A DNA stretch of 64,000 nt. Origin: Rhodovulum sp. PH10. Its GTDB lineage: Bacteria; Pseudomonadota; Alphaproteobacteria; Rhizobiales; Xanthobacteraceae. Shown piece by piece: positions 18,947 to 27,122 of the stretch (position 1 is the stretch's first letter; every line of letters begins with the position of its first letter). The position numbers were made by a program, and so were the translations under genes. The notes under the pieces were generated by a model that saw only the letters and a list, made by a program, of their open reading frames with translations, did no database searches and was not told where the DNA came from. Location: positions 102,278-166,277 of the forward strand of contig NZ_AKZI01000036.1 in NCBI RefSeq assembly GCF_000293785.1. Direction: 5' to 3'.

Positions 18947-19336
18947 TCAGACGGTGGCGAGCACCGCCGACAGGGCGCGCGCCAGCATCTCCGCGCGAAA
19001 CGGTTTTTGCACCACCGGACGGTGGGCCCAGGCGGGCGCCAGGCCGTCGACTCCGTAACCGGTGGTGAACACGAAGGGCACGCCCTCGGCCTTCAGCCGC
19101 TCGGCGACCGGATAGACTTCCTCGCCGTCGAGATTGACGTCGAGCACGGCGACGTCCGGCCGCTGCTCGGCGATCGCGGCGAGCGCCTCGGCGACACCGG
19201 CGACATTGGTCACGCCGGCACAGCCGAACTCGCGCAGCATGTCCTCGATCAGGAACGAGATGATCGCTTCGTCCTCGACGACGAGGACGTTGAGGCGGTC
19301 GAAACTCGGTAGCGGCTGGTCCCCGTTCTCGCTCAC
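18947..19336 (-). CDS. Single-domain response regulator, FAT GUY-like
   Basis: A 129-residue CheY-like receiver with no output domain. Acidic pocket EDE (residues 21-23), phosphoacceptor Asp66 in VLDVNLDG, conserved Thr/Ser position at FTTGYG (residues 90-95) and Lys111 in VQKPF are all present, so it should be phosphorylatable. The VPFVFTTGYG segment resembles the FAT GUY motif of receivers that relay general-stress signals with HWE and HisKA_2 kinases, with Thr for Ala. The start is GTG 19336, one base after the TGA of the kinase gene, so the two are translationally coupled. An upstream ATG in the same frame would overlap the kinase by 60 bases and is less likely. Confidence 0.88.
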   Translation of the reverse strand: MSENGDQPLPSFDRLNVLVVEDEAIISFLIEDMLREFGCAGVTNVAGVAEALAAIAEQRPDVAVLDVNLDGEEVYPVAERLKAEGVPFVFTTGYGVDGLAPAWAHRPVVQKPFRAEMLARALSAVLATV

Positions 19337-19337
19337 G

Positions 19338-20381
19338 TCATCCCGGCGTCGACGACAATGGAATATCCATCGTACATCGCAGTCCGGACGGATCGTAGTC
19401 AAGCGTGGCCATCCCGCGCAGCTGGCGCGACACGCCCTGCTGGACCAGCCGGCTGCCGAAGCCGAGATGCGCGGGCTTGGCGACCGGCGGGCCGTCGCTC
19501 TCGGTCCAGTGCAGCACCAGGGTCGGCGGGCGGTAGCCGTTCGACACCGACCAGCTCACCGACAGCCGGCCGGCCTCGTTCGACAATGCGCCGTATTTCG
19601 CCGCGTTGCTGGCCAGCTCGTGAAAGATCATCGCCAGCGTCAGCGAGGATTGCGCGCCGAGCCGGATCGCGTCGCCGCGCAGCTCGATCCGGCCGTCCGC
19701 CGCCTTCAGGTAGGGCGCGACCGCGCTCTCGATCAGGCTCTTCAGGTCGATCGGCTCCCACCGGCCGCGGCTCAGCTGGTCGTGCGCCCGGCTCAGCGCG
19801 ATCAGCCGACCCTCGAAGTCGTCCTGGGCGCCTTTCGGCAGGCCGCAGGTGCGGATCGTGTGGTCGGCGAACGACTGCACCGTCGCCAGCGTGTTCTTCA
19901 CCCGGTGATTGAGCTCGTTGAGGAGCGTCCGCTGCTGGTGGTCGGCGCGCTTGCGGTCGGTGATGTCCTGAAAGCAGCCGACGGCGCCGATCAGGGCGCC
20001 GTCCTCGTCGGTGATCGGCTCGATATTGGCGAGGGCGATGGCGCGGCCGCCGTCGAACCGCTCGATCACGATCTCGCAATCACGGACGGAGCCGGCGGCA
20101 TTGCGCATGAAGTCGCCGACCGGGGTGTCGGTGAGCGACAGGCGGTGCCCTTCGCGGGAGGCGTAGGTGTGCCAAGGATCGAGCGCATCCTCGGCGACGA
20201 TCGGCGATCGCCCCCACAGCTCGGCTGCCCGGCGATTGCAGTGCACGATCGCGCCGGCCTCGTCGCACAGGTAAGCCGGAACCGGAAGAACGTCGAGCAT
20301 GTCCTTCCAGGATTTCAGCTTACCGGGCATCTGGCAGGACGTCGCGGTGAGATCCGCGGGTCCATGGGCGAGACTATCCAT
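19338..20381 (-). CDS. HWE-family histidine kinase with PAS sensor domain
   Basis: A 347-residue soluble sensor kinase. A PAS domain covers about residues 27-145 (LPVPAYLCDEAGAIVHCNRRA to GCFQDITDRK). The HWE kinase core follows: phosphoacceptor His159 in LLNELNHRVKNTLATVQ, the N box HELASNAAKYGALS, and the family's G1 signature LHWTESDGPP with GFGSRLV. No membrane segment is seen, so the signal is intracellular. ATG 20381 is chosen because AAGG lies 7 bases before it; the longer frame would need TTG at 20405. The gene starts about 50 bases after an EcfG-type promoter and is coupled to the receiver gene downstream. Kinases of this class feed phosphoryl groups to PhyR in the general stress response; phyR is not in the window. 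Confidence 0.92.
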   Translation of the reverse strand: MDSLAHGPADLTATSCQMPGKLKSWKDMLDVLPVPAYLCDEAGAIVHCNRRAAELWGRSPIVAEDALDPWHTYASREGHRLSLTDTPVGDFMRNAAGSVRDCEIVIERFDGGRAIALANIEPITDEDGALIGAVGCFQDITDRKRADHQQRTLLNELNHRVKNTLATVQSFADHTIRTCGLPKGAQDDFEGRLIALSRAHDQLSRGRWEPIDLKSLIESAVAPYLKAADGRIELRGDAIRLGAQSSLTLAMIFHELASNAAKYGALSNEAGRLSVSWSVSNGYRPPTLVLHWTESDGPPVAKPAHLGFGSRLVQQGVSRQLRGMATLDYDPSGLRCTMDIPLSSTPG

Positions 20382-20431
20382 CACCGAACCTTGGCGGGAG
20401 GGCAATCGACGACACCTTCAATTGGAACGAA

Positions 20432-20456
20432 AACGCGCGATGCGGGGTTTGGTTCC
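20432..20456 (-). promoter_or_regulatory. EcfG-type general-stress promoter for the HWE kinase
   Basis: Minus strand GGAAC (20452-20456), 16 bases, CGTT (20432-20435), an exact match to the EcfG consensus. Expected transcription start is near 20425, about 44 bases before the kinase ATG at 20381. It has the same spacing as the site upstream of tal-pgi. Confidence 0.75.
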
Positions 20457-21098
20457 GGCGCGGTACCGCCATGGGGAATGGCGGATGGTCACGAGCGCGT
20501 CAACTCGGGTCGCGGCCGCGCCAGCGCTCGGATGCGGAGCGGCCCGGGACGAAGGCCCCGACCGAAAGCCCGGCGAGCAGCGTCGCCAGACGGCTTCGCA
20601 AGCGGGAGGAAGAAGCCCCGGGCGGAGGAACGTCGTTCGCCGGCTGCGGCGCGGGCGATGCGGCGCCGACGATCCGGACGCGGACCGGCGTGGCGGCCAG
20701 AGGCGGCGAGCCGGTGGTCGCCTCGCGGGTCTCCGCCCGCAGCCGGAGGCAACCGACCGCCAGGGTGATCCGGGACACCATCTCCGACGACCTCGACCCC
20801 GATGCACGCTGCGAACCGGCACGCGGATCGTGACTGCCCATCACGAATCTCCCCGCTTTTCGGCGACGCGGACCACGCCCGGTCGCCTTGTCGTTGTTCG
20901 GACGCCGCGGCATTCGCTCCTCGAGGCGAGCCATCGAAAAGCGAATCTTTCACCGCATCGGCGTCATCGAGGTTAATGAAAGGTTCCATCACGAACAGTT
21001 CGGGCAAGCCCCGTTCGTAAATGTCCGGGTTTCCGGACTCCGCCACCGCAAAGCCCGAATACCTTTCGGCACCATTGTCCGCCGACCGTGCGGGGCTC
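20457..21098. other. Spacer upstream of the HWE kinase, no convincing gene
   Basis: About 640 bases. A minus-strand frame from ATG 20841 to 20500 (113 codons, starting MGSHDPRAGSQ) is open, but its translation is rich in Arg, Ser and Pro and has no domain or clear ribosome site. Inside it MVSRITLAVGCLRL could be another start. I do not annotate it as a gene. The region ends at the pseudouridine synthase stop and probably also carries that gene's terminator. Confidence 0.4.
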
Positions 21099-23012
21099 TC
21101 AGTCCTCGTCCGGCGCGTCGGTGATCGGGTCGTAGCGGGCGGCGTCGAAGCCGAGCAGATTGAACGACTGCACCATGTGCGGCGGCAGCGGCGCCGTCAC
21201 GTCGATCGTGCCGCCGCGCGGATGCGGGATCACCAGGCGGCGCGCCATCAGGTGAAGCCTGTTCTGAATTCCCCCCGGCAACTGCCAGTTCTCGATGGAG
21301 AAATATTTCGGGTCGCCGACGATCGGATGGCCGATATGGGCGAGGTGCGCACGCAGCTGGTGGGTGCGCCCGGTGACCGGCTTGAGCGACAGCCATGCGA
21401 GGCGCTGCGCCGCGGTCTCCACCACGGCGTAATAGGTGACGGCGTGAATCGCCCCCTCCTCGCCGTGCTTGGCGATCCGCATGAAGCTCTCCTCCTCGCG
21501 CTCCTCCTTGGCGAGAAAGGTCGAGATCCGGCCCTGCTTGGGCTTCGGAACGCCGGCGGCGAGCGCCCAGTAGATTTTTCGCGTTTCGCGCGCGCGAAAA
21601 CTCTTTGCCAGCGTCGAGGCGGCGAACCGGGTTTTCGCCACCAGCAGGCAGCCGGACGTGTCCTTGTCGAGCCGGTGCACCAGCCGCGGTTTTTGCCCGC
21701 GCGCGTCGCGCAGAACCTCCAGCATGCCGTCGACGTGCTTCTTGGTGCCCGAGCCGCCCTGCACCGCGAGGCCCATCGGCTTGTTCAGCACCAAAATGTC
21801 GTCGTCCTCGAGCAGCGTGATCGACTTCAGGAAGGCGCGGGTTTCCGCGTCGCGCTCCGGGTTCTCGCGGGCCGCCGGCGCCGCGAGCCGCAGCGGCGGG
21901 ACGCGGACGCTCTGGCCTTCCTCGAGCCGGTCCTTGGTGTCGACCCGCTTGCCGTTCACCCGCACCTCGCCCTTGCGGACGATTCGCTGGATGTGGCTGA
22001 ACGACAGGCTCGGGAAATGCGCCTCGAAGAAGCGATCGACCCGCATGCCGGCCTCGTCGGCCGACACCACGATGGTCTGCACGGCGGTCGCGGGGGTGTC
22101 GTCCTGCGCCGGCTCGGGCTCGGCCCGGCGGCAACGAGCCGGGCGGTCGTCACGCGATCGCGCGCCGGAGCGCGGCTCGTCGGAGCGCGGCTCGTCGGAC
22201 CGATGCTCCTCGCTCGAATCGCCGGCCGGCGCGTCGTCGAAAAGGTCGTCGTCGGTCAGCCGGTCGTCGGCAAAGCGGTCGCCCGAAAAATTCTCGTCGG
22301 CGAAGGGATCGTCGTAGAAACGGTCCTGCAGCCGGTCGTCGGCGAAACGGTCCCGCGGCGGCCGCTCGTCGGACACGCCGTCGTCGCGCCGCTTGCCGCG
22401 AAACGATGCCGGCCGCTCCGGGCGCCCTGCCCGCGCTTGCGGCCGCCGGTCGGCGCTATCCTCGAAACGTCCCTCGGACCGCCCGCGGTCCTCGAAGCGC
22501 CCGCGCGCCTCGCCCCTGCCGGCGCCTTCACCGAACCGCTTGCCGCCCCCCTTGCCACCCCCCGTGCCGCCACCGGCGGCTCTCTTGCCGAATCCGCCGT
22601 CCGGCTTGCCGAAGCGCCGGCCCTCGCCGCGCTCGGCGGAGGCTCCAAAACTCTTGCCGAAACTCTTGCCGAAGCCGCGGCCTTCGCTGCGGCCCTCGCC
22701 CCGGCTCTCGCCGCGACCGCTCGCCCCGCCGACCTCGTCGAAGCGCTTGCCGAACGGCTTTCCGAACCGCTTGCCGCCGCGCTCGGCGGCGCCGCCTTCC
22801 GATGCAAAACGCGGCCCGGCCTTCGGCCCCCTGTCCGACCCGGCCTTCGGCCCCCTGTCCGGCCCGCGGCTGCCAGGCTTTCCGAATCCCTTGGGCCCCT
22901 TGCCGGCGCCGCGCGGCGGCCCGCCGGAAAAACCGCTGCGATCGTGATCGCGCGGCCCGGCGATCCGCCGTCCGCCGCCCGGCTGTCTCGGGCCGCTGCC
23001 GCCTCGTGCCAT
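21099..23012 (-). CDS. RluC/RluD-type pseudouridine synthase with a 310-residue disordered N-terminus
   Basis: A 637-residue protein with two very different halves. The C-terminal half (about 315-637) is a normal RluA-family 23S rRNA pseudouridine synthase: an S4 RNA-binding domain (RVDRFFEAHFPSLSFSHIQRI, then VRVNGKRVDT), catalytic Asp in PRLVHRLDKDTSGCLLV, and LKPVTGRTHQLRAHLAHIGHP. The N-terminal half has no predicted fold: first Gly/Arg/Lys/Phe-rich with many FGK and RG steps (residues about 1-190), then Asp/Arg/Phe-rich with repeated DRFADDR-like units and a duplicated RSDEP (about 215-290). The family is usually 300-350 residues. The start ATG is 8 bases after the toxin stop. Same strand as htrA and rarA, with which this enzyme is often clustered in rhizobia. 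Which uridine it modifies cannot be read. Confidence 0.92.
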   Translation of the reverse strand: MARGGSGPRQPGGGRRIAGPRDHDRSGFSGGPPRGAGKGPKGFGKPGSRGPDRGPKAGSDRGPKAGPRFASEGGAAERGGKRFGKPFGKRFDEVGGASGRGESRGEGRSEGRGFGKSFGKSFGASAERGEGRRFGKPDGGFGKRAAGGGTGGGKGGGKRFGEGAGRGEARGRFEDRGRSEGRFEDSADRRPQARAGRPERPASFRGKRRDDGVSDERPPRDRFADDRLQDRFYDDPFADENFSGDRFADDRLTDDDLFDDAPAGDSSEEHRSDEPRSDEPRSGARSRDDRPARCRRAEPEPAQDDTPATAVQTIVVSADEAGMRVDRFFEAHFPSLSFSHIQRIVRKGEVRVNGKRVDTKDRLEEGQSVRVPPLRLAAPAARENPERDAETRAFLKSITLLEDDDILVLNKPMGLAVQGGSGTKKHVDGMLEVLRDARGQKPRLVHRLDKDTSGCLLVAKTRFAASTLAKSFRARETRKIYWALAAGVPKPKQGRISTFLAKEEREEESFMRIAKHGEEGAIHAVTYYAVVETAAQRLAWLSLKPVTGRTHQLRAHLAHIGHPIVGDPKYFSIENWQLPGGIQNRLHLMARRLVIPHPRGGTIDVTAPLPPHMVQSFNLLGFDAARYDPITDAPDED

Positions 23013-23020
23013 GTCTCACC

Positions 23021-23296
23021 TCACATCCGGCGGTTCCGGGCCGTGTGGAAGACGGCCACGATCTCCACGCCGTCCTCGCCGACCCGATAGATCGCCACAT
23101 AAGGGAGACCGGGTACGACCAGGATGCGTGTCCCCGAAGCGCCCGGCCGACCGGACCACGGCAGTGTGCGAAGGCGATCGATGGATTGTTCTATTCGTTG
23201 GACGACCGAACGCGCTGCCGCCGGATCGTCGTGCGCGATGTAGTCGCGGATTTTTTGCAAGTCCGCAACCGCTTCCGCGCGATATCGCAGCATCAT
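23021..23296 (-). CDS. ParE/RelE-family toxin
   Basis: A 91-residue type II toxin of the ParE/RelE superfamily. It opens with MLRYRAEAVADLQKIRDYIA (first helix), continues with DDPAAARSVVQRIEQSIDRLRTLPWSGRPG and ends with the beta-hairpin segment VPGLPYVAIYRVGEDGVEIVAVFHTARNRR, the usual ParE-like core. Its start overlaps the antitoxin stop (ATGA at 23293-23296). ParE toxins inhibit gyrase and RelE toxins cut mRNA; the target cannot be decided here, though the RxP-turn and IYR pattern favour ParE. It sits between rarA and the pseudouridine synthase gene, which are otherwise housekeeping neighbours. Confidence 0.88.
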   Translation of the reverse strand: MMLRYRAEAVADLQKIRDYIAHDDPAAARSVVQRIEQSIDRLRTLPWSGRPGASGTRILVVPGLPYVAIYRVGEDGVEIVAVFHTARNRRM

Positions 23297-23511
23297 TCGG
23301 CCGGCCCGTCGAACACGGACCGAACCTCCTCGTCGCTCGCGAATATCGGCTCCGCCGCGAGCCGGCGTTTCACCTCCGCCACCTGCTCGGGCGTGAGCAG
23401 CGGCTCCTGGTCGGCCTCGAGGAAATCGAGAAGCAGGAAGGCGGCCTGCTGCTGCCGGTCGTCCGGCAAGGCTTCGAGCCGCGCGATAACGTCACGGAGT
23501 GCCTCGTTCAT
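23293..23511 (-). CDS. Antitoxin of the ParE/RelE-like pair
   Basis: A 72-residue protein placed directly before the toxin with a four-base overlap, the standard type II order. It has an N-terminal helical part (MNEALRDVIARLEALPDD, then QQQAAFLLLDFLEADQ) and a C-terminal part rich in Glu and Val (TPEQVAEVKRRLAAEPIFASDEEVRSVF) that probably wraps the toxin. No clear ribbon-helix-helix or helix-turn-helix is visible, so DNA binding and autoregulation are uncertain. Assignment rests mainly on linkage to the toxin and on size. Confidence 0.8.
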   Translation of the reverse strand: MNEALRDVIARLEALPDDRQQQAAFLLLDFLEADQEPLLTPEQVAEVKRRLAAEPIFASDEEVRSVFDGPAE

Positions 23512-23608
23512 CGACCCGTCCTCGGCGCGCTTGTGGTCGCATCCGCAGTCTAGCGCGGGCCGGACGGGCGGGCGAGCCTCCCCTCCCGACCCCCCGCGCC
23601 TGCGCGAC

Positions 23609-24949
23609 TCAGGCCCCGTTGCGCTCGCGGCGCAGCTTCTCCCAGTAGTCGAGACGTTTCCTGATCTCGCGCTCGAAGCCGCGCTCGACCGGGTGATAAA
23701 AGCTCTGGCGGCCCAGCTCCTCGGGGAAATAGTCCTGGCCGGAGAAGGCGTTCTCGGTCGCGTGGTCGTACTCGTAGCCGGCCGAGTAGCCTTCCTGCTT
23801 CATCAGCTTGGTCGGCGCGTTGAGGATGTGCTTGGGCGGCACCAGCGAGCCCCCTTGCTTGGCAGTGCGCATCGCAGCACCGAACGCGACATAGGTGGCG
23901 TTCGATTTCGGCGCGGTCGCCATGTAGATCACGGCCTCGGCAATCGCCAGCTCCCCTTCGGGGCTGCCGAGAAAGTCGTAGGCGTCCTTGGCGGCGTTGG
24001 CGATCACCAGCGCCTGCGGGTCGGCGAGCCCGATGTCCTCCGACGCCATCCGCACGAGCCGGCGGGCGAGAAACAGCGGGTCCTCGCCGGCGTCGAGCAT
24101 GCGGCAGAGCCAGTAGAGCGCCGCGTCGGGGTCGGAGCCGCGCACCGACTTGTGCAGCGCCGAGATCAAATTGTAGTGCCCGTCCCGGCTCTTGTCGTAG
24201 ATCGGCGCGCGCCGCTGCACGATGTCCTGCAGCGTCTTCGCGTCGAACCTCTCGCCCGCCCGCGCGGCGCGCCAAATCTCCTCGGCGAGCGTCAGGGCGG
24301 CGCGGCCGTCGCCGTCGGCCATCCGCACCAGCACGCCGCGCGCCTCCTCGTCGAGCGGCAGCGGCTTGCCCTCGACCTCCTCGGCACGCGCCAGGAGCTT
24401 TTCGAGCGCCGGGCCGTCGAGCGGGCGAAACACCAGCACGCGCGCCCGCGACAGAAGCGCGGCGTTCAGCTCGAACGACGGGTTTTCCGTGGTGGCGCCG
24501 ACCAGCACCACGGTGCCGTCCTCCATCACCGGCAGGAAGGAGTCCTGCTGGGCGCGGTTGAAGCGGTGCACCTCGTCGACGAACAGAAGCGTACCCTGCC
24601 CCGTCTCGCGGCGGGCCCGGGCGGTGTCGAACGCCTTCTTCAGGTCGGCGACGCCGGAGAAGACGGCGGAGAGCTGGGCGAATTCGAGGTCGGTCGCATG
24701 CGCGAGCAGCCGCGCGACGGTGGTCTTGCCGGTGCCCGGCGGCCCCCAGAAGACCAGCGAGCCCAGCGAATGCGTCTCGATCATCCGCGTCAGCGCGCCG
24801 TCCGGCCCGAGCAGATGGTCCTGCCCGACCACCTCGGCGAGCGCGGTCGGCCGCAAGCGGTCGGCGAGCGGACGCGGCGCCTCGTGCTCGAGCCCGGCGG
24901 CGGCGAACAGCGAAGGCGATGCGTCCGGCTTCTTTGCGCGCGGTGCCAT
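23609..24949 (-). CDS. rarA: Replication-associated recombination protein A (RarA/MgsA ATPase)
   Basis: A 446-residue AAA+ ATPase of the clamp-loader clade that acts at stalled replication forks. PLADRLRPTALAEVVGQDHLLG is the family N-terminus, GPPGTGKTTVARLLA is Walker A, LLFVDEVHRFNRAQQD is Walker B, VGATTENPSFELNAALLSRARV holds sensor 1 and the arginine finger, and the C-terminal tetramerisation region (LVPPKHILNAPTKLMK to YEYDHATENAFSGQDYFPEEL) is complete. Length is normal. It begins 13 bases after the HtrA-like protease gene and is probably cotranscribed with it. Confidence 0.97.
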   Translation of the reverse strand: MAPRAKKPDASPSLFAAAGLEHEAPRPLADRLRPTALAEVVGQDHLLGPDGALTRMIETHSLGSLVFWGPPGTGKTTVARLLAHATDLEFAQLSAVFSGVADLKKAFDTARARRETGQGTLLFVDEVHRFNRAQQDSFLPVMEDGTVVLVGATTENPSFELNAALLSRARVLVFRPLDGPALEKLLARAEEVEGKPLPLDEEARGVLVRMADGDGRAALTLAEEIWRAARAGERFDAKTLQDIVQRRAPIYDKSRDGHYNLISALHKSVRGSDPDAALYWLCRMLDAGEDPLFLARRLVRMASEDIGLADPQALVIANAAKDAYDFLGSPEGELAIAEAVIYMATAPKSNATYVAFGAAMRTAKQGGSLVPPKHILNAPTKLMKQEGYSAGYEYDHATENAFSGQDYFPEELGRQSFYHPVERGFEREIRKRLDYWEKLRRERNGA

Positions 24950-24962
24950 GGCGGCCGGCGGG

Positions 24963-26360
24963 CTACCCTCCGAACACGACCGAGATCGGCTGGCCGTCGC
25001 GCAGAATGGTGATGCGCCACAGGCGGAAGCGCTCGCGGGCGATCTGGTCGAGATCGTGGCTCGTCTTGATCTTCTCGCCGTTCACGGCGACCACCACGTC
25101 GCCCTTGCGGAAGCCGAGATTGCCCGCCGGCGATCCCTGCTCGATGCCGACGATCGCGCAGCCCTTCAGCGACAGATCGAGCCGCAGCTCGTCGGCCAGC
25201 GCCGGCGAGAGGTTCGCGACCTTGGCGCCGAGGAAGGGCGAGCGCGAGCGGATCACCCGCTCGTCGCGGGGCCCGTCCGGCACCGCCTCGAGCGGCACCA
25301 TCAGCGACACCGTGCGGCCCGAGCGCAGCACGTCGACCTGCGCCTTGCCGCCCATCGCCTTGGTGGCGAAGCGGTAGTCGAAGGCGTTCGGATCCTCCAC
25401 CTCGGTGCCGTCGATGGTGACGATCAGGTCGCCGGTGCGCAGCCCCGCACGCGCCGCCGGGCTGTCCGGCACGATGGTCGCGACCAGCGCGCCGGCCGGC
25501 CGCTTGAGCCCGAACGCCTCGGAAATCTCCGCCGTCACCGCCTGCAGCTTGGCGCCGAGCCAGGGCCGCCGCACCACGCTCGAGCCGCCCTGCGCCGAGG
25601 CGATCACGCTGCGAACCATGTTGACGGGGATCGCAAAGCCGATGCCCTGCGAGCCGCCGGAGCGCGAGAAGATCGCCGTGTTGATGCCGACCAGCCGGCC
25701 CGTCAGGTCGACCAGCGCGCCGCCCGAATTGCCGGGATTGATGGCGGCGTCGGTCTGGATGAAGAAGTGATAGTCGGTGATGCCGATCTGGGTGCGGGCG
25801 ACCGCCGAGACGATGCCGTGCGTCACCGTCTGGCCGACGCCGAACGGGTTGCCGATCGCCAGCACGATGTCGCCGACCTCGAGCCCGTCGGAATCGCCGA
25901 GCGCGATCGCCGGGAATTTTTCGGTCGCCTCCTTCAGGCGCAGCACGGCGAGGTCGGAGCGCGCGTCCTTCAGCACGATCTCGGCCTCGAACTCGCGCTT
26001 GTCGGAGAGCGCCACCTTCACCTGATCCATGTTCTCGACGACATGGTTGTTGGTGATCACGAGGCCGCTCGAATCGACGATCACGCCGGAGCCGAGCGAG
26101 CGTTGCACCTGGTTCTGCGGGCCGCCGAAGAAGCGCCGAAACACCGGATCGTCCATCAGTGGATTGCGGTTCTCGACGACCCGCGCCGCATAGACGTTGA
26201 CGACGCTCGGGGTGATCCGCTTGACGATCGGGGCGTAGGTGAGCCGCACCTCGGCGGGCGAGGTCGGCACCCGTGCCTGGTCGGCCTCGCCGACGGTCGC
26301 AACCGACACCGCGGCGAGCAGCGCCGCGCACCCGAGAACCGCGCGCACGAATGGCCGCAT
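24963..26360 (-). CDS. DegP/HtrA-type (Do family) periplasmic serine protease
   Basis: A 465-residue exported protease for envelope protein quality control. It has a signal peptide (MRPFVRAVLGCAALLAAVSVA), a trypsin-like domain with catalytic His in VITNNHVVE, Asp in DARSDLAVLRL and Ser in NPGNSGGALVD, and two PDZ domains (roughly residues 260-355 and 375-460). The LA loop region FFGGPQNQ is short, closer to DegQ or DegS than to E. coli DegP, but two PDZ domains exclude DegS. No membrane anchor beyond the signal peptide. It follows rplQ after a strong terminator and leads rarA. Confidence 0.94.
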   Translation of the reverse strand: MRPFVRAVLGCAALLAAVSVATVGEADQARVPTSPAEVRLTYAPIVKRITPSVVNVYAARVVENRNPLMDDPVFRRFFGGPQNQVQRSLGSGVIVDSSGLVITNNHVVENMDQVKVALSDKREFEAEIVLKDARSDLAVLRLKEATEKFPAIALGDSDGLEVGDIVLAIGNPFGVGQTVTHGIVSAVARTQIGITDYHFFIQTDAAINPGNSGGALVDLTGRLVGINTAIFSRSGGSQGIGFAIPVNMVRSVIASAQGGSSVVRRPWLGAKLQAVTAEISEAFGLKRPAGALVATIVPDSPAARAGLRTGDLIVTIDGTEVEDPNAFDYRFATKAMGGKAQVDVLRSGRTVSLMVPLEAVPDGPRDERVIRSRSPFLGAKVANLSPALADELRLDLSLKGCAIVGIEQGSPAGNLGFRKGDVVVAVNGEKIKTSHDLDQIARERFRLWRITILRDGQPISVVFGG

Positions 26361-26461
26361 GGTGAACTCCTCGTGATTTTCCGCGCCTTATAGGGCCTTC
26401 ACCGCGGCAATAGAAGGGCGGCCGCGCACCCCTGGCCGCGCGTTGCCCGGCCTCCGCGACG

Positions 26462-26494
26462 AAAAACGCGCCGCAGGCTTTCGCCAGGGCGCGT
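26462..26494 (-). terminator. Intrinsic terminator after rplQ
   Basis: Minus strand: a GC stem (ACGCGCC...GGCGCGT, continued by CTGGC/GCCTG with one mismatch and one bulge) closed by a GAAA loop, then TTTTT. It lies 80 bases downstream of the rplQ stop and ends the ribosomal supercluster transcript. It is the most convincing terminator in the window. Confidence 0.8.
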
Positions 26495-26574
26495 CGTCGA
26501 ACTCTTGCTTGTCGGCGGCGGCGCGCCGCCGCATCTCGGGCGGCCGGCCGTCGCTTGCCTGGCGGGCGGACGAA

Positions 26575-26994
26575 TCAGGCCGCCTCGGCCTCGCCGCCCT
26601 CGGCGGTCGGGCCGGAATCCTTGCCCTTGGCGTCGACGTCGCGATCGACGAACTCGATCACGCCGACCGGCGCGGAATCGCCGTAGCGATAGCCGGCCTT
26701 GAGGACCCGGGTGTAGCCGCCCTGGCGGTCCTTGTAGCGCGGGCCGATCACCTCGAAGAGCTTCTTGACCATCGCGATGTCGCGCAGCTCGGCGACCGCC
26801 TGGCGGCGCGCGTGCAGGTCGCCGCGCTTGCCGAGGGTGACCAGCTTCTCGACGATCGGACGGAGATCCTTCGCCTTCGGCAGGGTGGTGACGATCTGCT
26901 CGTGCTTGATCAGCGCCGCCGCCATGTTGGCGAACATGGCGCGCCGATGCTCGGACGTGCGGTTGAGCTTGCGGTGGGCGAAACCGTGGCGCAT
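26575..26994 (-). CDS. rplQ: 50S ribosomal protein L17
   Basis: A 139-residue large-subunit protein near the exit-tunnel side. [25 protein letters not shown] is diagnostic, and [25 protein letters not shown] follows. The body ends near EFVDRD; the last 20 residues ([16 protein letters not shown]) are an acidic tail. It is the last gene of the alpha operon, 128 bases after rpoA and just before a strong terminator. Confidence 0.98.
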   Translation of the reverse strand: MRHGFAHRKLNRTSEHRRAMFANMAAALIKHEQIVTTLPKAKDLRPIVEKLVTLGKRGDLHARRQAVAELRDIAMVKKLFEVIGPRYKDRQGGYTRVLKAGYRYGDSAPVGVIEFVDRDVDAKGKDSGPTAEGGEAEAA

Positions 26995-27122
26995 GGCCGT
27001 TTCCTCTTCCTGCCGGTCATTCCGGGGAGCGCACCACGGCGAGCCGGAATCCTGTCACAAACAATGCCCTCGGCGACGGGTGCCGGGCGCGCGCCGCGCG
27101 GGCGCGCCGGGCACGCCGGGCC

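Noticed and set aside
20500..20841. Minus-strand ORF of 113 codons upstream of the HWE kinase
   Set aside because: No domain, no clear ribosome site, and Arg/Ser/Pro-rich composition typical of random GC-rich frames.
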